Source: VBDM01 sp035280025
GTDB lineage: Bacteria; Pseudomonadota; Gammaproteobacteria; Burkholderiales; SG8-39
Assembly: GCA_035280025.1 (NCBI GenBank)
Contig: DATEGT010000003.1
Location: forward strand, 1 to 5,023
Reading direction: 5' to 3'
DNA length: 5,023 nucleotides
Below the pieces are notes generated by a model that had not been told where the DNA came from, made no database searches, and saw nothing but the letters and a program-made list of their open reading frames with translations. Below, piece after piece: positions 1-5,023 of the stretch; position 1 is the first letter of the stretch, and every line of letters begins with the position of its first letter. The translations under genes and the position numbers were made by a program.

Positions 1-1
1 C

Positions 2-427
2 GACATCGCGATCAACCTGATCAAGGTCGACCACGGCTACTGGGGCGCGCAGATGCTCGAGCCCTACGTCTCCGAGAAGGTCGCCTGGGCGATCCGCCAT
101 CACCAGGCGCTGCGCTTCTTCGCCGACCCGGCGGCGGGCTACGAATATCCGCAGCGCTACGTGGAGATCTTCGGCGAAGGCTACCGCCCGGAACCCTACA
201 TCACGGCGGCGTACGAGCAGGCGCGCAAGCACAAGTGGTACGCCGAGGCGCGGCTGATCACGGTGCACGACCTCTACGCCTTCGACAAGGACATGAAGGT
301 CAGCCTTGATCCCTTCGTCGACGTGATCGGGCGCGGCTTCAGGCAGCCGAAGGAAGGGCTGGGCTTCGACGGCAGCCCGGTTGCGCACATGTGGCGCTCG
401 CTGATCTACCCGGACAATCCGCTCTGA
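2..427 (+). CDS. HD-domain-like protein, 3' end (5' truncated)
   Basis: The reading frame is open to the left edge, and 141 residues are visible before TGA at 425-427. The fragment is mostly helical, with a DHGYWGAQML stretch (visible residues 10-19), a His-His pair in AIRHHQALRFF (H33, H34) and a later HD in ITVHDLYAF (H89, D90). That spacing of His and Asp over several helices fits the second half of an HD-superfamily domain, whose members bind one or two metals and hydrolyse phosphoesters or, in the PhnZ/MIOX branch, act as diiron oxygenases. The first HD motif would lie outside the window, so the metal ligands cannot be fully checked and the substrate is unknown. The conserved-looking tail (FRQPKEGLGFDGSPVAHMW) resembles uncharacterised proteobacterial HD proteins, from memory only. 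The gene ends 179 bases before the pilin gene and is probably a separate transcription unit. Confidence 0.6.
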   Translation, partial: DIAINLIKVDHGYWGAQMLEPYVSEKVAWAIRHHQALRFFADPAAGYEYPQRYVEIFGEGYRPEPYITAAYEQARKHKWYAEARLITVHDLYAFDKDMKVSLDPFVDVIGRGFRQPKEGLGFDGSPVAHMWRSLIYPDNPL

Positions 428-429
428 AG

Positions 430-446
430 GCGTGGATTTTTCACGC
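430..446. repeat. 17-bp imperfect inverted repeat downstream of the HD gene
   Basis: GCGTG at 430-434 is mirrored by CACGC at 442-446 around the T-rich centre GATTTTT. The Ts lie in the loop, not after the stem, so this is a poor intrinsic terminator in either direction. It sits about 27 bases upstream of the candidate sigma-54 promoter, so it could instead be a protein-binding dyad. Its role is unproven. Confidence 0.3.
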
Positions 447-472
447 TCCGGACCGCGCGTCCCGGGGCGTCC

Positions 473-488
473 TGGCTCGGAATCTGCT
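473..488 (+). promoter_or_regulatory. candidate sigma-54 (RpoN) -24/-12 promoter
   Basis: The 16 bases TGGCTCGGAATCTGCT match the sigma-54 consensus TGGCACG-N4-TTGCW at 10 of its 12 fixed positions. The mismatches are A to T at position 5 and T to C at position 12. The invariant GG (474-475) and GC (486-487) have the required spacing. A pyrimidine/T-rich tract follows (CTTCCTTTTTCATATTTC region, 487-504), and transcription would start near 499-500. That leaves a leader of about 107 bases before the pilin ATG. Type IV pilin genes are classically RpoN-dependent (PilS/PilR), which suits the downstream gene. I saw no convincing sigma-70 -35/-10 pair in the same interval. Confidence 0.55.
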
Positions 489-557
489 TCCTTTTTCATA
501 TTTCGTAGAGGAATCCGCTCCGGCCGAGAGCCGTCGCCGGCTATCCTCCGCGGGCTG

Positions 558-580
558 AAAAAAGGCCGGCAGCCGCCGGC
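558..580 (-). terminator. minus-strand terminator-like hairpin with T tract
   Basis: GCCGGC at 565-570 and GCCGGC at 575-580 form a perfect 6-bp GC stem with a 4-base loop (AGCC). Six A residues at 558-563 precede it on the plus strand. Read on the minus strand this is a GC hairpin followed by C and six Ts, the form of an intrinsic terminator. No minus-strand gene ends here, so it would stop antisense transcription from the right. On the plus strand it is simply a leader hairpin ending 13 bases before the ribosome binding site. A weaker competing stem, GGCTG (553-557) with CAGCC (570-574), is also possible. Confidence 0.4.
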
Positions 581-593
581 TCCAGGTTGCGTC

Positions 594-601
594 GGGAGGG
601 G
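594..601 (+). promoter_or_regulatory. ribosome binding site of the pseudopilin gene
   Basis: GGGAGGGG ends five bases before the ATG at 607 and is a strong purine-rich Shine-Dalgarno sequence. It fixes the pilin start, since no other in-frame start codon lies between it and the prepilin cleavage site. Confidence 0.75.
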
Positions 602-606
602 CGGAA

Positions 607-1095
607 ATGCAGGTCCGGGCGGTCCACCGCAGCAGAATCGCTGCGTCCACGCATGGCATGACCTTCATCGAGCTGGCGATCAGCCTGCTGATCGTCGGCG
701 TGCTCGCGAGCATCGCCGTCGCCGGCTACCAGAACTACCGCGAGCGGATCCGGGTGAATCAGGCGATCACCGACATCGCGGCCATGTCGGTGACGGTCAA
801 GCACTACATGACCGACAACACCTATCCGCCGGCCTCGCTCTCGGACGTCGGCTACGGAAACAAGATCGATCCCTGGGGGCAGCCCTACTTCTACCTGGAT
901 CTGACCAGTCAGAACGGCAAGGGGAAATCGAGGAAAGACAGGAAACTCAATCCGCTGAACACCGACTTCGACCTGTACAGCGCGGGCAAGGACGGCGCGA
1001 CCCAGACGCAGCTGAACGCGCCCAAGAGCCGCGACGACGTCATCCGCGCCCGCGACGGCAAGTTCGTCGGCCTGGCCTCGGATTTCGACCCGTGA
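607..1095 (+). CDS. type IV pilin-like / GspG-like pseudopilin
   Basis: This 162-residue protein has the class III signal of prepilins. A basic 17-residue leader ends in Gly17, is cut before Met18, and is followed by TFIELAISLLIVGVLASIAV with Glu at mature position 5. PilD-type peptidases cleave and N-methylate such proteins, and the hydrophobic helix (about 20-40) packs them into pilus or pseudopilus fibres at the inner membrane. The globular part carries DPWGQPYFY (88-96) and DLYSAGKDG (122-130), both typical of GspG major pseudopilins, where the second region helps bind calcium; the protein ends with DDVIRARDGKFVG near 143-155. A lysine/arginine-rich stretch (105-113) before the calcium-loop region looks unusual. 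No secretion or pilus assembly genes lie in the window, so it may be an orphan subunit. The stop overlaps the next start by four bases (GTGA), implying one transcript and coupled translation. Confidence 0.88.
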   Translation: MQVRAVHRSRIAASTHGMTFIELAISLLIVGVLASIAVAGYQNYRERIRVNQAITDIAAMSVTVKHYMTDNTYPPASLSDVGYGNKIDPWGQPYFYLDLTSQNGKGKSRKDRKLNPLNTDFDLYSAGKDGATQTQLNAPKSRDDVIRARDGKFVGLASDFDP

Positions 1096-3893
1096 ACGGA
1101 GTGCGCAGGGTTCTGACGGGCCGCGTGGGCCGGCACGTCTTCTTGCTGTTCGTGCTGTCCGCGTTCGTCCCGTTCGCGCTGATCGCCGTTCTCTCCTACG
1201 TTCAGGTACGGCAGCTGCACTTGCAGAGCGGGCAGCAGCGCCTTGCCGTCGCGAGCAAGCAATACGGCCTGGCCGTGTACGAGCGGCTGCTGTCGGCCGA
1301 GGAGGTGGCGCGCAACATCGCCGACTTCCCGGACGAGCCGCGCCACGGGCGCAAGCTCGCCGAGCCGCGCTTCCGGGCGATCGGCCTCGTCGACGCGAAA
1401 GGACACGCGAGCCCCTTGCTCGGGACCGCGGCCGTTCCGCGCTTTGACGCGGCTGCGCGCGCGCGGCTGGCGCAGGGAAAGGCGCGCGTCTGGGTGGTTT
1501 CCCGGGAGAGCGCGGCCCGCGTCTTCCTGTTCGTGCCCGCTCCCGCCGGAGCCATGATCGTCGGCGAGCTGGACCCGGACTACCTGTGGGGCGACTCGAG
1601 CCTTCTTCCCGCGGCCACTGACGTCTGCGTGATCGCCGAGACCCTGCATGCCGTCCTGCACTGTTCGGCGCGCATGCCCGAGAAGGTGCTGTCGGGCATC
1701 CTCGGCTCGCCCTCCGAATACGCGTTCAAGTCGTTCGCCTGGAAGACGGGAGAAGGCAAGGCGCAGCGCTCGGTGGTGTGGGCCGAATTCATGGGTGCGG
1801 AGTTCGGCACCGGGGACTGGCTCTATGTCCTCAGCCAGTCCGAGGCCTATCAGCTGGGGTTCGCCTCCGAGCTCGACAAGTTCTTCCTCCCCGTCGCGCT
1901 GCTGGCTCTGCTGGTCGCCGCGCTCCTCAGTCTGCGCCAGATCCGGACGATACTGGTGCCCGTGCAGCAGCTCGCCCTCGGCGCCCGCCGGGTGGCGCAG
2001 AGGGATTTCGCCGCCAGGGTCGACGTGCGCAGCAACGACGAGTTCGGCGAGCTGGCGCGCGCGTTCAACACGATGTCGGAGCGCCTGGGGCGCCAGTTCG
2101 CCGTGCTGGCCGCCCTGGCGGAGATCGACCGCATGATCCTGTCCACGCCGGAAACCGAGCAGGTCATCCGGCTCGTGATCGAGCGCGCGGGGAGCCTGCT
2201 GTCGGCCGACAGCGTGAGCGTGACCCTGCTCGACCCCGACAACGCGGACCTGGCCCGCACCTACTTCCTCCAGGGCCGCGATGGCGACGACGCCGTCTCC
2301 ATGACGCGGCAGCATCTGGCGGTCCGCGACCGCCGCGCCCTCCAGGCTTCCCCTGAATTCGCGTGGGCGCCCCTGGCCGCGGAGGAACGGGCGTATCTCG
2401 CGCCGCTGCGGGACGCAGGCATGGGCACGGCATACGTGCAATCCATCGTCTGGCGCGGCGCCGTCTGCGGCGTGCTCGCGCTGGGGTACAGGCGGGCGCC
2501 CGCGATCGGCGACGAGGACCGCAAGCACATGAGCGATTTCGCCGACCGCGTCGCCGTCGCGATCTCCTCCGCCTGGCGCGACGAGCAGCTGTACCAGCAG
2601 GCCCACTTCGACGCGCTCACCGGGCTGCCGAACCGGTCGCTGCTGAAGGACCGCGTCAACCGGGAAATCGCGAGATGCCAGCGCGCCGACGCGACGTTCG
2701 CGCTCCTGTTCATCGATCTGGATCATTTCAAGAACGTCAACGACACCCTGGGCCACAGCTTCGGCGACCGGGTGTTGCGGGAGACGGCCGGCCGCATTTC
2801 GCGCTGCGTGCGCGCGAGCGACACCGTGTCGCGCCTCGGCGGGGACGAGTTCGTGGTGATTCTCTCCCAGCCGCAGCATACCTGGGACGCGTCCGCGATC
2901 GGGGAGCACGTCGTGCGCGAGCTTTCCGAGGCTTTCGTGATCGACGACCAGAGCTGCTTCCTGAGCGCGAGCGTCGGCGTCGCCCTTTTCCCTCGCGACG
3001 GGACCTCCGCCGAGACGCTGATCCGGAACGCCGACAGCGCGATGTACCGCGCCAAGGCCGACGGCCGCGCCCAGGTCGTCTACTTCGAGGAGGAGCAGAA
3101 CGCGAAGACCGTGGAACGCGTTTCGATCGACCGCGAGCTGCGCCGCGCCATCGAGCGGGGCGAGATGGAGCTGCAATATCAGCCGCAGTTCGATCTCGCG
3201 ACCGACGAGATCGAGGGCGCCGAGGCGCTGCTCCGGTGGAGGCATCCGGGGTTCGGCATGGTTCCGCCGGCCCAGTTCGTGCCGATCGCGGAGGAGTTCG
3301 GCTACGTCGAGCAGATCGGCGAATGGGTGCTGCGCGAAGCGTGCACGCAGCTCAAGGCCTGGCGGGCCCAGGGACTTCCCCTGAAGAGGCTCGCGGTCAA
3401 CGTCTCGCCGCGGCAGTTCCGCACCGAGAGGCTGCTGAGCGTGGTCCGGGATTGCACCCGGCAGGCCGGGGTCCCGCCCGGCCTGCTCGAAGTCGAGATC
3501 ACCGAAGGCGTGCTCGCGGAGCAGCACGGCAATGCGGAGAGGATGCTGCGCGAGCTGGCCGCGATGGGCGTGGAGGTGGCGCTCGACGACTTCGGCACGG
3601 GCTTCTCGTCGATGGCCTATCTCAAGCGCTTCCCGGTTCACAAGATCAAGATCGACCGCGTCTTCATCGAAGGCCTCGGGCGCGACAAGGACTCCCAGGC
3701 GATCGTGGCGTCGATCATCGCGATGTCGCACGCGCTGAGCAAGATCGTCGTCGCGGAGGGCGTGGAGACCGCGACGCAGGCGGCGATACTCCGCAAGCTG
3801 CGCTGCGACCAGGCACAGGGATTCCACCTTTCGTACCCGCTCTCGGCGGACCAGTTCGCCGAGCTCGTGAAGGTCCGGCGCCGGGCGGCGTAG
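1092..3893 (+). CDS. membrane sensor HAMP-GAF-GGDEF-EAL cyclic-di-GMP enzyme
   Basis: The 933-residue inner-membrane protein is read from GTG at 1092, because the frame upstream of it looks non-coding and no in-frame ATG occurs before 1555. GTG at 1101 is an alternative; neither has a strong ribosome site, so coupling to the pilin stop is likely. Order: TM1 (about 16-37), periplasmic region (38-263, Cache-like by architecture only, with Cys179 and Cys191), TM2 (about 264-282), HAMP (to about 336), GAF (about 337-500), GGDEF (about 503-665), EAL (about 685-930). The cyclase half has Asp542, GGDEF 583-587 and an inhibitory RxxD site (574-577). The phosphodiesterase half has Glu711 of EAL, Asn770, Glu802, DDFGTG 832-837, Lys853, Glu889 and Gln909. 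Both halves therefore appear competent to make GTP-derived cyclic-di-GMP and cleave it to pGpG. Which activity dominates cannot be told from sequence. Confidence 0.93.
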   Translation: MNGVRRVLTGRVGRHVFLLFVLSAFVPFALIAVLSYVQVRQLHLQSGQQRLAVASKQYGLAVYERLLSAEEVARNIADFPDEPRHGRKLAEPRFRAIGLVDAKGHASPLLGTAAVPRFDAAARARLAQGKARVWVVSRESAARVFLFVPAPAGAMIVGELDPDYLWGDSSLLPAATDVCVIAETLHAVLHCSARMPEKVLSGILGSPSEYAFKSFAWKTGEGKAQRSVVWAEFMGAEFGTGDWLYVLSQSEAYQLGFASELDKFFLPVALLALLVAALLSLRQIRTILVPVQQLALGARRVAQRDFAARVDVRSNDEFGELARAFNTMSERLGRQFAVLAALAEIDRMILSTPETEQVIRLVIERAGSLLSADSVSVTLLDPDNADLARTYFLQGRDGDDAVSMTRQHLAVRDRRALQASPEFAWAPLAAEERAYLAPLRDAGMGTAYVQSIVWRGAVCGVLALGYRRAPAIGDEDRKHMSDFADRVAVAISSAWRDEQLYQQAHFDALTGLPNRSLLKDRVNREIARCQRADATFALLFIDLDHFKNVNDTLGHSFGDRVLRETAGRISRCVRASDTVSRLGGDEFVVILSQPQHTWDASAIGEHVVRELSEAFVIDDQSCFLSASVGVALFPRDGTSAETLIRNADSAMYRAKADGRAQVVYFEEEQNAKTVERVSIDRELRRAIERGEMELQYQPQFDLATDEIEGAEALLRWRHPGFGMVPPAQFVPIAEEFGYVEQIGEWVLREACTQLKAWRAQGLPLKRLAVNVSPRQFRTERLLSVVRDCTRQAGVPPGLLEVEITEGVLAEQHGNAERMLRELAAMGVEVALDDFGTGFSSMAYLKRFPVHKIKIDRVFIEGLGRDKDSQAIVASIIAMSHALSKIVVAEGVETATQAAILRKLRCDQAQGFHLSYPLSADQFAELVKVRRRAA

Positions 3894-3901
3894 CCGCGAC
3901 C

Positions 3902-4861
3902 TTACTCGGGCTTCAGACCGATCGCCTTCACGAGCTTGCCCACGGCGTCGATCTCGCGCCGCAGGTGAGCCGCAAGCTCCTCCGGCGTGCTCGCCATGAT
4001 CGACAGGCCCAGCTCGTCGAGCTTCGCCCGCACGTCGGGCGCCTCGAGCGAGGCGCGCACCTCGTCGCTCAGGCGCCGGGCGAGCGGAGCCGGAAGTCCC
4101 GCCGGGCCGAAGAACGCCCACCACGCGGGGAAGCCCTGGAATCCGGGGACGATCTCGGCGACGGTGGGCAGGTCGGGCAGGCGGCTCGAGCGCCGCGAAT
4201 CGACGATCGCGAGCGGCTTCACCTTGTTCACCATGTTCGGGGCGAGGAAGGCGTAGGTCGGGAACCAGAGCGCCACGCGCCCGCTCGCCCAGTCGCTGAT
4301 CATCTGCGAGAAGTTGGCCTGGGCGTAGGGTACGTGCAGGAGATCGATCCCGGCGTAGAGCTTCAGCGACTCCCCGGTCAGGTGAAAGACCGAGCCGACG
4401 CCGGTCGAGGCGTACTCGAGCTTGCCGGGATGGCGCTTGGCGTAGTCGATCAGCTCCTTCAGCGAGCTCACCGGCACGCTCGAGTTGACGACGACGTAGC
4501 TCGGCGAGCCCACCGCGAGGCTGATCGGAGCGAAATCCTTGAGCACGTCGAAAGCCAGGTTCTTGTAGAGGAACCGCGCGTTGACGTAGGTGCCGGAAGT
4601 CCCGTAGGTGATGGTGTAGCCGTCGGGCGCCGCCTTGGCGAGCGCCTGCGCGGCCTGCGCTCCGCGGGCAGCGGTCTTGAGCTCGACCACCACGGGCTGC
4701 CCCAGGCTCGCGGTCATCTTCGCCGCCATCATGCGCAGCGCCGCGTCGCCGCTGGAGGCGGGCGATGCCGTGCTCACCACGAGAATCGGCTTCGAGGGCC
4801 AGGCCTGCGCGCCCGCCGCCGAAGCGACGAGCAGGAGCAGAAGGCCGGCCGCGGCGCGCAT
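3902..4861 (-). CDS. Bug/TctC family tripartite tricarboxylate transporter substrate-binding protein
   Basis: This 319-residue protein has a signal peptide (2-20, LLLLLVASAAGAQA, likely cut after Ala20) and a full-length Bug fold, so it acts in the periplasm. Family features are WPSKPI at the mature start, LGQPVVVE (53-60), KAAPDGYT (76-83), KDFAPIS (108-114), YASTGVGSVFHLTGE (150-164), HVPY (176-179) and LPDLPTVAEIVPGF (228-241). Bug proteins bind small organic acids or related solutes and hand them to TctA/TctB membrane partners or act as sensors. Neither partner is in the window. The usual glycine-rich loop after the first strand (PPGGGTD-like) is replaced by STASPASSGD, and the NRPGAGG-like loop by LKTAARGA, so the ligand may differ from a simple dicarboxylate. 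The start overlaps the preceding gene's stop (TGATG). The TAA stop lies 8 bases from the convergent GGDEF-EAL stop. Confidence 0.92.
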   Translation of the reverse strand: MRAAAGLLLLLVASAAGAQAWPSKPILVVSTASPASSGDAALRMMAAKMTASLGQPVVVELKTAARGAQAAQALAKAAPDGYTITYGTSGTYVNARFLYKNLAFDVLKDFAPISLAVGSPSYVVVNSSVPVSSLKELIDYAKRHPGKLEYASTGVGSVFHLTGESLKLYAGIDLLHVPYAQANFSQMISDWASGRVALWFPTYAFLAPNMVNKVKPLAIVDSRRSSRLPDLPTVAEIVPGFQGFPAWWAFFGPAGLPAPLARRLSDEVRASLEAPDVRAKLDELGLSIMASTPEELAAHLRREIDAVGKLVKAIGLKPE

Positions 4862-5023
4862 CAGCTCTTCCCGCCGCCCGGGGGGAGCAGGCTGTCCTTC
4901 AGGTGGTAGCGGTACATGGTCTTGCCGCGCAGCTTGTAGAGGTAGTCGATGATGTCCTCGTTCGACATGTACTTCGACATGTCGTAGGTATCGTGGTGCA
5001 CGATCTCCTCGAGCTCGCGCCGC
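4861..5023 (-). CDS. unrecognised protein, C-terminal 53 residues (5' truncated)
   Basis: The minus-strand frame is open to the right edge and ends at TGA (4863-4861), giving 53 visible residues. It overlaps the ATG of the Bug gene by one base (TGATG), so the two are very probably co-transcribed and translationally coupled. The visible part is charged and aromatic-rich, with IVHHDTYDMSKYMSNEDI, then DYLYKLRGKTMYRYHLKD and a short PPGGKS tail. I do not recognise the family. A Met-containing segment followed by a terminal helix (NEDIIDYLYKL) recalls the end of some c-type cytochromes, but no CxxCH haem motif is visible and this is only a weak suggestion. Codon use and GC match the neighbours, and there is no sign of frameshift or decay. 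Confidence 0.7.
   Translation of the reverse strand, partial: RRELEEIVHHDTYDMSKYMSNEDIIDYLYKLRGKTMYRYHLKDSLLPPGGGKS
4865..4872 (-). promoter_or_regulatory. ribosome binding site of the Bug protein gene
   Basis: On the minus strand GGGAAGAG ends three bases before the ATG at 4861-4859 and lies inside the last codons of the preceding gene. It supports this start, and so does the signal peptide that begins directly after it. Spacing from the GGGA core is about seven bases, in the normal range. Confidence 0.55.

Noticed and set aside
430..446. Intrinsic terminator for the HD-domain gene
   Set aside because: The T run is in the loop rather than after the stem, and the stem is only five base pairs. 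Kept as an inverted repeat of unknown role.
487..514. Sigma-70 promoter in the AT-rich patch before the pilin
   Set aside because: Hexamers such as CATATT (497-502) have no acceptable -35 partner at 16-18 bases. The T-rich run is better explained as the tract following the -12 element.
536..580. Three GCCGGC copies (536, 565, 575) as a repeat array
   Set aside because: Six-base GC palindromes are common at this base composition. Only the pair at 565-580 forms a hairpin worth recording.
432..1091. Upstream extension of the GGDEF-EAL frame to an ATG at 432
   Set aside because: The extension runs out of frame through the clearly real pilin gene and the promoter region, and has Arg/Pro/Gly-rich non-protein-like composition. 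GTG at 1092 immediately precedes a proper membrane anchor.
909..4124. Very long open frame on the minus strand (1071 codons) across the GGDEF-EAL gene and into the Bug gene
   Set aside because: It is antisense to a gene with all conserved motifs, its translation is low-complexity and rich in Arg, Gly, Ala, Glu and Asp with no recognisable domain, and high GC readily produces such frames.
2363..4909. Long plus-strand open frame (848 codons) in another frame over the GGDEF-EAL and Bug genes
   Set aside because: Arg/Gly/Ala-rich translation without domains, and it runs across two convergent real genes. It is a GC-driven shadow.

Overview
The window is GC-rich DNA, most likely from a betaproteobacterium of the Burkholderiales type. 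This is inferred from the codon usage, from a Bug-type (TctC family) periplasmic binding protein and from a long multidomain cyclic-di-GMP enzyme. There are no RNA genes, insertion sequences or CRISPR arrays. It is densely coded, with one intergenic stretch of any size (428-606, 179 bases).

Left edge (2-427, +): the 3' end of an HD-domain-like protein, probably a metal-dependent phosphohydrolase or a related HD oxygenase.

Centre (428-3893, +): an apparent two-gene operon. A good match to a sigma-54 (-24/-12) promoter lies at 473-488. It is followed by a leader with a GC-rich hairpin, a strong ribosome binding site, and a GspG/type IV pilin-like pseudopilin (607-1095). The pseudopilin stop overlaps by four bases (GTGA) the GTG start of a 933-residue membrane protein (1092-3893). 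That protein has two transmembrane segments around a periplasmic sensor region, then HAMP, GAF, GGDEF and EAL domains. The catalytic motifs of both cyclic-di-GMP domains look intact, so it may both make and degrade cyclic-di-GMP. The arrangement suggests that a surface or envelope fibre component and a second-messenger enzyme are made together under RpoN control.

Right part (3902-5023, -): a second, convergent operon. The end of an unrecognised gene (4861-5023) overlaps by one base (TGATG) the start of a Bug/TctC solute-binding protein (3902-4861). The two operons converge with only 8 bases between their stop codons and no terminator in the gap. A minus-strand terminator-like hairpin with a T tract lies far downstream, at 558-580, in front of the pilin gene.

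The most interesting content is the pseudopilin/GGDEF-EAL pair with its candidate sigma-54 promoter. The families are known, but the pairing and its control deserve a look. I see no clear sign of a wholly new system.
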